Shown here piece after piece: positions 25,556-33,431 of a stretch of 64,000 nt of DNA. The stretch is from CAUZFZ01 sp963579025. Its GTDB lineage: Bacteria; Planctomycetota; Planctomycetia; Planctomycetales; Planctomycetaceae. The notes under the pieces are model-generated. The model saw nothing but the letters and a program-made list of their open reading frames with translations, was not told the origin of the DNA and did not search any database. Made by a program: the position numbers and the translations under genes. Positions within the stretch are counted from its first letter, which is position 1. Every line of letters starts with the position of its first letter. The stretch lies in the NCBI GenBank assembly GCA_963579025.1, contig CAUZFZ010000001.1, positions 62,001-126,000 on the forward strand, written 5' to 3'.

Positions 25556-26473
25556 ATGAGACTCCGACGGTCCGGTCGATCCTGGGTCGTTCACACCCCT
25601 GCGAAACTCAATCTGTTTCTTGAGGTACTGGGGAAGCGGGCTGACGGGTTCCACGAGCTGGAAACGGTCATGGTGACTGTCGGCCTGTACGACACACTGG
25701 TTCTGACTGAGGAGTCCACACCCAAGATTTCACTGCGTTGTCACGACGCCGGATATGCCCCGCGAACGGAGTCCAACTTGGGCAATTCGGAGCAGGTGCC
25801 GGACGGGCGAGACAATCTGGCAGTGCGGGCGGCGGAACTGCTGCGAGCAGAAACGGGTGCTGACCGAGGCATCCACATTGATCTGTTCAAGCGGATTCCG
25901 GCCGCAGCGGGGCTGGCGGGAGGATCCAGCGACGCCGCCGCAATGCTGTTCGCTCTGAATCGAATCTGGCACACTGGCCTGAGTCGCGATGAGCTGCAGA
26001 GACTGGCATCCCGGATCGGCAGCGACATTGGTTTTTTTCTCTCACCTTGCCCCACCGCAATCTGCCAGGGTCGCGGCGAAGTAATTCGTCCGTTGTCTGC
26101 CCCCCTGCGTCTGCATTTTGTGATTGCGAAACCCGAAAGTGGTCTGTCGACGTCCGAGGTGTACCGATATTGTCGGCCGGAACAGACACGTCGCGGGTCC
26201 AGATCGCTGATCGAAAGTCTGCAACGAGGTGATTTGAAGGGCGCGGGCCGCAGGATGTTCAATTCGCTTCAGTCTCCGGCTGAGGCATTGAATCCAGACA
26301 TCGAACGTTTAAGTGCGACCTTTGCCCGACATCCTTTTGTCGGACACATGATGAGCGGTAGTGGAACGGCTTACTTCGGTGTCTGCCGACATCGATGTGA
26401 GGCAAGGCTGGCCGCTGCACGGCTGAGGGCATCAGGCCAAAGCCGTGTGTTTGTGGTGGAAACACCACCCTGA
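25556..26473 (+). CDS. ispE: 4-diphosphocytidyl-2-C-methyl-D-erythritol kinase
   Basis: 305 aa GHMP kinase of the non-mevalonate isoprenoid (MEP) pathway; it phosphorylates CDP-ME at the 2-position using ATP. Diagnostic features are the N-terminal PAKLNLFLEVLGKRADGFHELETVM, the glycine-rich phosphate loop IPAAAGLAGGSSDAAA (about 120-135), the SDIGFFL Asp motif and the C-terminal MMSGSGTAYFG. Length is normal for the family. The ATG at 25556 has AGGA about eleven bases upstream. It is followed 43 bp later by spoVG on the same strand; an ispE-spoVG neighbourhood is also known from Bacillus. Confidence 0.95.
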   Translation: MRLRRSGRSWVVHTPAKLNLFLEVLGKRADGFHELETVMVTVGLYDTLVLTEESTPKISLRCHDAGYAPRTESNLGNSEQVPDGRDNLAVRAAELLRAETGADRGIHIDLFKRIPAAAGLAGGSSDAAAMLFALNRIWHTGLSRDELQRLASRIGSDIGFFLSPCPTAICQGRGEVIRPLSAPLRLHFVIAKPESGLSTSEVYRYCRPEQTRRGSRSLIESLQRGDLKGAGRRMFNSLQSPAEALNPDIERLSATFARHPFVGHMMSGSGTAYFGVCRHRCEARLAAARLRASGQSRVFVVETPP

Positions 26474-26516
26474 TGGAGAGCTGTCACCGACGCGGCGTGT
26501 TTCAGGAGGGACAACC

Positions 26517-27119
26517 GTGGATATCACCGAAGTACGTATCAAACTGATGGACGACCCCAACGATCGTCTGCAGGGATTCTGCTCGATTACCTTCGACGGG
26601 TGTTTTGTCATCCGCGACCTGAAGATCATTCAGGGAACGAAGGGGGCATTTGTCGCAATGCCCAGCCGGAAACTGACCGACCGCTGCGGCAACTGCGGCA
26701 CCAAGAACCACTTGCGTGCACGCTTCTGTAACGACTGTGGCGCACAACTCGAAGAAGAGCGGGCGATCAAGGACGACGACGGTCGGGCCAAGCTGTACGC
26801 CGACATCGCTCACCCGATCAATTCCGGTTGCCGGGACATGATTCAGTCGAAGGTCCTGGAATCCTTCGAGCGTGAGAAAGTCCATGCCCATAAGCCTGGT
26901 TATGTCTGCAGCTACGACGACTATGGAGAGGACCGCATTGCCAAAGCCACGCGCCGCGATATCGAACCCAGTCCGTCGCGACGGATAGTCGCGCCTGACA
27001 ATGAACAGCGGCGAGTCGACTCGCCGCAGTCCGAGCCTTCGCGTCCGCACCTGGGGTCGGAACGACCGAAGACCTCGACACGCAGCGAACGCGACACGTT
27101 CGGCGCCGGAGTGGATTGA
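26517..27119 (+). CDS. spoVG: SpoVG-family nucleic-acid-binding protein with inserted zinc ribbon
   Basis: 200 aa. The SpoVG fold is recognisable: VDITEVRIKLMDDPNDRLQG, SITFDGCFVIRDLKII, GAFVAMPSRK and, after an insertion, DIAHPINSGCRDMIQ. In canonical ~90-residue SpoVG the SRK and HPINS blocks are about ten residues apart. Here a zinc ribbon CGNC-x10-CNDC and a charged linker are inserted between them. The C-terminal ~80 residues are Arg/Ser/Pro-rich and probably disordered. The GTG start at 26517 is seven bases after AGGAGG, an excellent site. SpoVG binds RNA/DNA in Firmicutes and Borrelia. The zinc ribbon should add a nucleic-acid contact, which is inference. Confidence 0.9.
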   Translation: MDITEVRIKLMDDPNDRLQGFCSITFDGCFVIRDLKIIQGTKGAFVAMPSRKLTDRCGNCGTKNHLRARFCNDCGAQLEEERAIKDDDGRAKLYADIAHPINSGCRDMIQSKVLESFEREKVHAHKPGYVCSYDDYGEDRIAKATRRDIEPSPSRRIVAPDNEQRRVDSPQSEPSRPHLGSERPKTSTRSERDTFGAGVD

Positions 27120-27147
27120 GTGCTTCGTCAGCCGTGAAGTGATGGAT

Positions 27148-27210
27148 GTAGCCGAACTCGTCAGAGTTTGGTTTCCCCGGGTTTGGCCAAAGTCTGGCGA
27201 CTTCGGCTAC
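27148..27210. repeat. 24-nt-arm inverted repeat between convergent genes
   Basis: GTAGCCGAACTCGTCAGAGT.. at 27148-27171 is the inverted partner of 27187-27210 (about 21 of 24 positions), with a 15-nt loop. It lies between spoVG (plus) and the PLP enzyme (minus) and may terminate both. Confidence 0.65.
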
Positions 27211-27235
27211 CCCTCGAAGCGGGACTGACACACCA

Positions 27236-28408
27236 CTATAGCGTCCGCAGTGCTGCATCGAGTTCGGCAATGACGTCATCCGCTGAATCGATGCCCACCG
27301 ACAGACGGGCCAGCCCGTCAGTGATTCCCCAGCTTCGACGCTCGTCGACGTTCACGTACTTATGCGAAGTTCCGGCTGGCCAGGAAATGGTTGTTCGCGT
27401 ATCCGCCAGCGTCGGTGAAAACGGAATCGTCTCGGCCAGCGCTCGGAACAGCGGTCGGATGCCCGCCTCGCCCGATTGCAGTTCGAAGGACAACATGCCG
27501 CCAGTTCCGTCGGGCAGCAGTCGTTGAGCCAGTTCATGGTTCGGGTGGTCGGGCAGACTCGGGTGATAGACGCGCGACACGGCTGAGTGTCCGGCCAGAA
27601 ACTCGGCGACTTTGATCGCATTCTCAGAGACGCGCTGCATTCTCAACGGCAGCGTGCGCAACCCTCGCGAACCGAGCCAGCACTCAAACGGATTCGCGTT
27701 CAGTCCGAACAGACTGGCCACGCGACGCACGCATGTCACTGATGCCTGTGACCCGGCAACAACGCCCAGCATCACGTCACCGTGTCCATTGAGATACTTG
27801 GACGCGCTGTGAAACACGAGCTTTGCTCCGTGTTCCAGCGGGCGAAACAGACACGGGGTCGCGAACGTATTGTCGACGACGACTGGAACCTCCCCCATCG
27901 CCTCGACCAGACGCGGCAGGTCGACGACTTCCAGCAATGGGTTGGAGACGCTCTCAATCAGACACAGCTTCGTGTTGTCGCGGACGGCGGCAGACATCGA
28001 TTCGATGTCAGAGGCATCGGCGAACGTCACTTCGATTCCGAAGCAACGCTCCAGTTCAGACAGCAACTGCGAACTGCGACCGTACAGCACTCGCGCTGCC
28101 AGAATGTGGTCTCCGGAGCGCAGATGACTCAGCAGAATGGCTGAGCAGGCTCCCATCCCAGAGGCGCACACCGCTCCAGCTTCGGCGTGTTCCAGATCGG
28201 CCACGTCACTCGCAAACGCTGCATGATTCGGGTTGCCGTCGCGCGTGTAGATGTAGCCCCGCTCGCTGTGGTCGGTCACCGCATCCAACTGCTCGATGCC
28301 GTGCAGATCAAACGCGGTTGTCTGATATAGCGGAGGGTTACTGGAACGCGTCGTGAAGTCCTCGGCCCAGCCACCGCGGGAGCAAATCGTTTCGTCTTCT
28401 CGAGACAT
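27236..28408 (-). CDS. Cys/Met metabolism PLP-dependent enzyme (cystathionine gamma-synthase/lyase family)
   Basis: 390 aa, fold-type I PLP enzyme. Motifs: PPLYQTTAF, YTRDGNPNHAAFASDVADLE, ASGMGACSAILLSHLRSGDHIL, the Asp of VVVDNTFATP and the Schiff-base lysine in VFHSASKYLNGHGD. The C-terminal segment SLGITD-like (SWGITDGLARLSVGID) is conserved. It cleaves or forms C-S bonds in the trans-sulfuration network; cystathionine gamma-synthase, methionine gamma-lyase and O-acetylhomoserine sulfhydrylase cannot be separated by inspection. The ATG at 28408 follows GAGGAACG. It lies 52 bp downstream of mch on the same strand. Confidence 0.88.
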   Translation of the reverse strand: MSREDETICSRGGWAEDFTTRSSNPPLYQTTAFDLHGIEQLDAVTDHSERGYIYTRDGNPNHAAFASDVADLEHAEAGAVCASGMGACSAILLSHLRSGDHILAARVLYGRSSQLLSELERCFGIEVTFADASDIESMSAAVRDNTKLCLIESVSNPLLEVVDLPRLVEAMGEVPVVVDNTFATPCLFRPLEHGAKLVFHSASKYLNGHGDVMLGVVAGSQASVTCVRRVASLFGLNANPFECWLGSRGLRTLPLRMQRVSENAIKVAEFLAGHSAVSRVYHPSLPDHPNHELAQRLLPDGTGGMLSFELQSGEAGIRPLFRALAETIPFSPTLADTRTTISWPAGTSHKYVNVDERRSWGITDGLARLSVGIDSADDVIAELDAALRTL

Positions 28409-28460
28409 GGTCGTTCCTCAAAGCAGGCCTGACGGGATCCAGAATCAGTCACGGCAGTGG

Positions 28461-29414
28461 TCAAACGCCGAACGACTGACCAAGGATCGAGGGATCGACG
28501 TTGCCGAACCGAAATGCGTTACCGGTTTCGACGTTGTGAAACACGACCTGAGCCGGGCTGAACAACAGAGGATCGATCTTATAAAAGTCGTGATCGGCCG
28601 CGCGGAAGATCTCCAGAAACGGCTTGCCGTAGCAATCGGCCGCCGATGCCGGAACGCGGGGTCCGATTTCCTCAAGCGAAGCATCGTCTCCCGTGACCCA
28701 CAGAGTGACCTGGCCTCCATACAGAATGGCATCGTTCGTCCGACCAATGCCGCTCAGATCATCTGCGGCGACGGGCGGTAATGGAGCCGTCCCGAATCCG
28801 TGACGCACGCGCCGCACGTCGAAACCCAGTTCGAACAATTTATGTAGCGACGTCTCGACGGACCGCGCCACCACCTGGATCGTGCCCGCCAGGCTGGCCG
28901 TGGGCGCCGCCAGCAGCGTGATGTCAGTCGGCGTCACCTGGCATCGATTGGCAACGTATGCAGCGACGTCCTCAGTCGGAAGCTGGCCGGTTTCCAGAAC
29001 ACCCACAACTCGCTGAGCCGTTTCGGCAACGGGAAGCTGAGTAAACAATTCTTCGGACGCTGCGGCCGCCCGCATTGGTCCGGATCCCATCGCAAAGTAG
29101 TCGCCCACGCTGATTTTCCAGCCGGCATACTGACTCTGCAGGCAAGCGGCGACGGGCTGATCTGTTTCAACCTGAATCGTCGGCCAGCCTGCTGAAAAGG
29201 CACTGCCGGACACGATCGAGACGCGTCCGCAATCGGCCATGCAGACCCGGCTCAGCAGGATTCCGGCTTCCAGACTTCCGGCCGATTCCACACCGAAGTC
29301 AACGACGGACGCGCCGTTGCCAAGCGCGTGATGAACCACTCCCAGTTCGTCGCCAGAGCCGGACTGGACGTCGTCCAGCAGTCGCAGGGCCAGCACGTTG
29401 AGTGATCGCGGCAT
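28461..29414 (-). CDS. mch: Methenyltetrahydromethanopterin cyclohydrolase
   Basis: 317 aa, the usual length for Mch. Conserved stretches include NVLALRLLDDV, NGASVVDFGVESAGSLEAGILLSRVCMAD, YAGWKISVGDYFAMGSGPMRA, TDITLLAAPTASLAGTIQVVARSVETSLHKL and GFGTAPLPPVA. Mch interconverts methenyl-H4MPT and formyl-H4MPT in the methanopterin-dependent formaldehyde oxidation pathway found in methylotrophic proteobacteria, planctomycetes and archaea. No other pathway gene is in the window. The ATG at 29414 lacks a strong Shine-Dalgarno match. The upstream open frame is only the shadow of a palindromic repeat. Confidence 0.92.
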   Translation of the reverse strand: MPRSLNVLALRLLDDVQSGSGDELGVVHHALGNGASVVDFGVESAGSLEAGILLSRVCMADCGRVSIVSGSAFSAGWPTIQVETDQPVAACLQSQYAGWKISVGDYFAMGSGPMRAAAASEELFTQLPVAETAQRVVGVLETGQLPTEDVAAYVANRCQVTPTDITLLAAPTASLAGTIQVVARSVETSLHKLFELGFDVRRVRHGFGTAPLPPVAADDLSGIGRTNDAILYGGQVTLWVTGDDASLEEIGPRVPASAADCYGKPFLEIFRAADHDFYKIDPLLFSPAQVVFHNVETGNAFRFGNVDPSILGQSFGV

Positions 29415-29633
29415 AACGGACTCAGTGGGAGTGGATGTTGGGATGCGTGGCGGATTATGGGTCCGAGGCTTTCTGGCCGCAAAGCAGCGTGCTCTCGCAT
29501 GACTGCCACGATCGAAACAACCCGGACAGGTGGAACAGTCAGTCAAACGCGATTCACGATGCGCCGAATCTGATCCCGGCAGTGGATCGCAGCGACCGCT
29601 CACCCAATCTCGCTCCATCGTTAGCAGAGGCGG

Positions 29634-29750
29634 ACTCGTTCCAACGCTTTGCGTTGGAACGCACCACGGGACGCTCTGCGTCCCGGTCACTCGACACCCG
29701 GGACGCAGAGCGTCCGGAATGGCATTCCAACGCAGAGCTTTGGAACGAGT
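29634..29750. repeat. 117-bp palindromic repeat element
   Basis: ACTCGTTCCAACGCTTTGCG... at the left edge is mirrored by ...AGCTTTGGAACGAGT at the right, with inner arms GGGACGCTCTGCGTCCC and GGGACGCAGAGCGTCC. Two nested hairpins can form. It occupies the 29415-29772 spacer between the divergent mch and a small secreted-protein gene, and creates spurious open frames on both strands. Confidence 0.75.
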
Positions 29751-29772
29751 CACGAAATCAGGAACCAGCAAC

Positions 29773-30279
29773 ATGAGCAATGAACTCAAGCGGGTACTCA
29801 TCGGACTGGCCTGCGCGTTGGTGTGGTCACAGAGCGCTGATGCGCAGAACGTTGCCTACCTGGTGACAGCCGATGGCTCTGCGTATTCCTACTCGGCCGC
29901 TCCCAATTCGGTCGTGTTTGTCATGCCGCAGATGACGTATTCCGCTCGACCGACTTACGGGGCAGCACGGAACTCTTACACGCTGGTGCAGGATTCCGCC
30001 GGGCAGCTTTACTACGTGTCAGTGAGCCAGAGCGTCGAACACCACTCGACAAACCACGTTGCCCCATACTCAATGTCGTTCGATTTCGTCGCGGACCACT
30101 CGCATCATTCCCCCGCGAGTGTTCTGGCGCCCGCCGTGCGAGGCACTCGCAATCTGGTCGGTGACGTCGCCGAGGTCTGCCTGAAACTGCACCCGGGTGC
30201 CTGGCTGGCTGAGAAAGCCGGGCTGATCAAACGCAATCGCATCGTGCGGCGAATCCGCGGCACGGACTATGGCTATTGA
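29773..30279 (+). CDS. Small secreted protein of unknown function
   Basis: 168 aa. Signal peptide MSNELKRVLIGLACALVWSQSADA. The mature part is rich in Tyr, Ser, Val and Ala, with short beta-like stretches (VAYLVTADGSAYSYSA, NSYTLVQDSAGQLYYVSVS), a His-rich patch (DHSHHSPA) and a basic C-terminus (LIKRNRIVRRIRG). No known domain was recognised. The ATG at 29773 is preferred: AGGA lies nine bases upstream and the signal peptide begins there. Longer frames upstream run through a palindromic repeat. Its stop overlaps by seven bases the stop of the convergent dehydratase gene. Confidence 0.65.
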   Translation: MSNELKRVLIGLACALVWSQSADAQNVAYLVTADGSAYSYSAAPNSVVFVMPQMTYSARPTYGAARNSYTLVQDSAGQLYYVSVSQSVEHHSTNHVAPYSMSFDFVADHSHHSPASVLAPAVRGTRNLVGDVAEVCLKLHPGAWLAEKAGLIKRNRIVRRIRGTDYGY

Positions 30280-32237
30280 CCGAGCCCTCTCTGCATGGCA
30301 GCTTCAATCGCGTCGACATCGTAAACGCACCCGCCCCAAGTGCCTCCGCCCGCCTGTTGCAGCAGCGCCCACAAACGAGTTTCCGCCGGAAGATCCGGAT
30401 CGGCAGACAGGGTGACTGACGGCGTGCGCTCCGCCAGCAACCGGGCTGCTTCCTCGGGTGTCAGCTCACGCTCACCATCGCCCACCAGATCGATGCTGCC
30501 TTCCAGTGAATTGCGATCCACCCGAATCCGAATCTGGTCTCCGTCATGGACCTTGCCGATCGGACCACCAGCCAGGGCCTCGGGGCCGACATGCCCAATG
30601 CACGCGCCGGTCGACACGCCGGAGAATCGTGCGTCGGTAATGATGGCTACCTGCTTGCCAAACTTGAGGTACTTCAACGCTGACGTGAGCTGATACGTCT
30701 CTTCCATGCCGGCCCCCAATGGGCCACGACAAATCAACAGGATGATGTCGCCAGCGAGAATCTTTCCGTCCTTGATGGCCGCGATTGCATCACGCTCTGA
30801 CGTGAAAACGCGGGCCGGACCGGTCTTGCGATAGACACCATCCTCGTCCACGACGCTCGGATCAATCGCCGTACTCTTAATGACCGAGCCTTCGGGCGCA
30901 AGGTTCCCGACTGGGAAACACACCGTGCTGGTCAGGCCCCGCTCTCGCGCTTTGACGGGTGTCATGATCACGTCGTCTGGATCGATGCCATCCTGTTGAG
31001 CCAGGACCTCGCGCAATCGCCCGCGGCGATCGGATGACTCCCACCACTCGAGTACATCACCCAGTCGCTGCCTCGAGACGGTCAGTGCATCGAGCTTCAG
31101 CAGACCGAGCGTCCGCAGGCGCAGCATGACTTCCGGCACACCGCCGGCCAGAAACATCTGCACGGTGGGATGACCGACGGGGCCGTTCGGCAGGGCATCG
31201 ACAATCCGCGGCACCTGGCGATTCAACCGATTCCAGTCGTCGACTGTTGGGCGATCAACTCCGGCGGCGAACGCTGTTGCCGGGATATGCAGCAGCAGGT
31301 TTGTGGAACCGCCACAGGCAGCATGCACGACCATCGCATTATGGAATGCATCAGGCGTCAGAATGTCGCGGGTTGTCACACCCTGTGACTGCATGGCAAC
31401 AACAGCCCGTGCCGACCGCGTGGCAATATCGAGCCAGATCGGCTGCCCCGATGGTGCCAGCGCGCTGTGAGGCAGACACATTCCCAGCGCCTCGGCCACG
31501 ACCTGCGCGGTTGCGGCCGTTCCCAGAAACTGACAACCGCCCCCGGCACTACCACAAGCTCGACAACCCTGATCGGCCGCGTACTCCAGCGTGATTTCTT
31601 CGTGGGCGAAACGCGCTCCAATGGACTGCACTTTGCCCGCGTCTTCGGCATCGCGGGCCGGAAGCGTGACTCCGCCTGGCACGATGGCCGTCGGCAGATC
31701 GTGCTGACCGGCCAGTGCGATCATCATCGCCGGCAGACCTTTGTCGCACGTCGCCACTCCGATCACACCTTTGCGGAGCGGTAGCGAGCGGATCAAACGA
31801 CCAAAAACGATGGCCGCATCGTTGCGATAGGCCAGACTGTCCATCATCGCGGTGGTGCCCTGCGAGCGTCCGTCGCACGGATCACTGCAGTAGGCCGCAA
31901 AGGGAATCCGCTCAAGCCGTGTCAATTCTTCTGCGGCGGCCCGCATCAACAGGCCGACTTCCCAGTGGCCTGTGTGATAACCCAGCGCGATCGCGCGGCC
32001 GTCTTCTCCGCGGATGCCACCCTGAGTGCTCAGGATCAACACCTGATCCCACAGCAGGTTCTGTGGATCCCAGCCCATCCCGGCGCTTTGCGTCAGACCG
32101 AACAGGTCGCCACTGGGTGCATTCCTCAACAGCTCGTCATTCAGAGGCAGGCTGCCGGAAGGACCCTCTCCGACAGTTGTGATGTCGAACAATGACGAGT
32201 CGCCGGAGTCGAGCAGCGATTGCATCGAGTCGGTCAT
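30273..32237 (-). CDS. YjhG/YagF-type dehydratase (IlvD/Edd family, probable D-xylonate or related aldonate dehydratase)
   Basis: 654 aa, matching the length of E. coli YjhG and YagF rather than IlvD (~560-615). Fe-S ligand and active-site regions are visible: YCSDPCDGRSQGTTAM, VATCDKGLPAMM, HAACGGSTNLLLHI, ITDARFSGVSTGACIGHVGPEA. The reaction expected is dehydration of a sugar acid to the 2-keto-3-deoxy acid. The ATG at 32237 follows GAGGG and its A is the last base of the stop codon of a small membrane protein gene (TGATG), which signals translational coupling. The galactonate-dehydratase-like gene at 39.9 kb fits the same type of metabolism. Confidence 0.87.
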   Translation of the reverse strand: MTDSMQSLLDSGDSSLFDITTVGEGPSGSLPLNDELLRNAPSGDLFGLTQSAGMGWDPQNLLWDQVLILSTQGGIRGEDGRAIALGYHTGHWEVGLLMRAAAEELTRLERIPFAAYCSDPCDGRSQGTTAMMDSLAYRNDAAIVFGRLIRSLPLRKGVIGVATCDKGLPAMMIALAGQHDLPTAIVPGGVTLPARDAEDAGKVQSIGARFAHEEITLEYAADQGCRACGSAGGGCQFLGTAATAQVVAEALGMCLPHSALAPSGQPIWLDIATRSARAVVAMQSQGVTTRDILTPDAFHNAMVVHAACGGSTNLLLHIPATAFAAGVDRPTVDDWNRLNRQVPRIVDALPNGPVGHPTVQMFLAGGVPEVMLRLRTLGLLKLDALTVSRQRLGDVLEWWESSDRRGRLREVLAQQDGIDPDDVIMTPVKARERGLTSTVCFPVGNLAPEGSVIKSTAIDPSVVDEDGVYRKTGPARVFTSERDAIAAIKDGKILAGDIILLICRGPLGAGMEETYQLTSALKYLKFGKQVAIITDARFSGVSTGACIGHVGPEALAGGPIGKVHDGDQIRIRVDRNSLEGSIDLVGDGERELTPEEAARLLAERTPSVTLSADPDLPAETRLWALLQQAGGGTWGGCVYDVDAIEAAMQRGLGQ

Positions 32238-32425
32238 CAATCCCTCAGGTAACTTTTTGCAATGACAACAGAAACGACGATCAGAACTGGGGCGGCCAGG
32301 ATGCCAAGGTCTCCCTTTGCCAGAGACAGGCAGACTCCACCGGTTGCAAGCAGGATTGACGCCGAGAGCAGACGCGCGGATTGAACAGTGCTGTCCGCTC
32401 TGCGTGGCGGAGTGGAATCGGACAT
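32237..32425 (-). CDS. Small two-helix membrane protein, translationally coupled to the dehydratase
   Basis: 62 aa (MSDSTPPRRADSTVQSARLL...). Two hydrophobic helices are predicted, around SASILLATGGVCLSLA and LGILAAPVLIVVSVVIA, with a short Lys/Asp turn between. The stop codon overlaps the start of the dehydratase by one base (TGATG). No family was recognised. A longer in-frame start at 32464 also exists. The coupling makes a real gene likely, but composition alone cannot prove it. Confidence 0.5.
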   Translation of the reverse strand: MSDSTPPRRADSTVQSARLLSASILLATGGVCLSLAKGDLGILAAPVLIVVSVVIAKSYLRD

Positions 32426-32492
32426 TTCGACCGTCGCTTCCGGGTATTCGGCACATAGGGACAAGAGGCGGGAATCACTGATTCCCGGTTTG

Positions 32493-33416
32493 TTACTGCG
32501 CTGTGAACTCGCTGAAGACGTGTTCGATGTTCTCGACGCGTTCTTTCACATCAACTCCGGTCCACTTTTCGTAGAACGGCAGGTCGATCGATTCTTTGAT
32601 TTCTTCGAGTGACTTGCCGTCGTCGAGAGCCTTTCGCACGAACTGACGCAATTCAACGAAGTACCGGCGCTGCGTGTCGATCAGACTGGCGTCGGACATT
32701 TCGCCGTGGCCAGGAGCGATCGTTTTGATGGGCAGCTTCTTCATTTCTGTCAGCACGCCGATCCAGCTCTCCGTATTGCTGTCGCCCGTGTAGTTGAACG
32801 CTCCGTTCACGCAGGCGTCGCCCGTGAACGCAATGCCGAGTTTCGGTAGCCAGGCGATTGCGTCGCCGGCCGTGTGTGCGTGTCCGAAATACAGCAGCTC
32901 AACGCGCTGGTTGCCGTCGTCCAGCACCAGCTTCCTGGGAAAGAACAGGGTCGGCTTGTCATATTCCAGCGGACCGTACTCGTCCGGCTTCTCTTTCTGT
33001 GACTTCTGAAAACCGGCGATGCCCTTTGTATCGAACAGTTGCCGACTGTTTTCCGATGCGACCGCAATCGTTCCGTTGGCCGTGTAGATCGCATTTCCGT
33101 CCGCGTGATCGCCGTGATAGTGGGTGTCGAACACGTACCGGATGGGCTTGTCCGTCGTCTTGCGAATCAGCTTGATGACCTCTTCCGCCTGGTTCGGAAA
33201 GTTCGCATCAATGACAAGGACAAAATCCTTGAAGATGACCCAACCCTGATTGCAGCCGATGAACTCCGGCTTGTTCAGGACTTTGCGAAAGTAGACGCCC
33301 GGGGCGAGTTCGTGAATCACCGTCTCGGTTGGTTTGAACCAGCCCGACGACCAGCCAGAGAGCCCGACGACAATCGAAAGACTGAGCAAAGCGACAACGA
33401 TTCGACGGTGTTTCAT
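32493..33416 (-). CDS. Secreted metallo-beta-lactamase-fold hydrolase
   Basis: 307 aa. The N-terminus is a signal peptide or anchor (MKHRRIVVALLSLSIVVGLSGW). The MBL zinc motif THYHGDHADG is intact, with the downstream metal ligands in YFGHAHTAGD, FTGDACVNG and APGHGEMSD. Overall order fits class B-like/SoxH-type periplasmic MBL proteins of unknown substrate. The C-terminal 60 residues are helical and charged. The start lies only 15 bp after hisG, so both are probably transcribed together although their functions are unrelated. Confidence 0.85.
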   Translation of the reverse strand: MKHRRIVVALLSLSIVVGLSGWSSGWFKPTETVIHELAPGVYFRKVLNKPEFIGCNQGWVIFKDFVLVIDANFPNQAEEVIKLIRKTTDKPIRYVFDTHYHGDHADGNAIYTANGTIAVASENSRQLFDTKGIAGFQKSQKEKPDEYGPLEYDKPTLFFPRKLVLDDGNQRVELLYFGHAHTAGDAIAWLPKLGIAFTGDACVNGAFNYTGDSNTESWIGVLTEMKKLPIKTIAPGHGEMSDASLIDTQRRYFVELRQFVRKALDDGKSLEEIKESIDLPFYEKWTGVDVKERVENIEHVFSEFTAQ

Positions 33417-33431
33417 GGCTGCCTGCTTTGT

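Noticed and set aside
25175..25654. N-terminal extension of DprA to 540 residues
   Set aside because: It would overlap the divergent ispE start and shows no family similarity; the GTG at 25174 has a Shine-Dalgarno match and gives normal length.
29530..29772. Upstream extension of the small secreted protein
   Set aside because: It also reads through the palindrome; the signal peptide starts at 29773.
29415..29801. 129-residue extension of Mch
   Set aside because: It is the translation of the palindromic repeat and lies outside the known Mch length.
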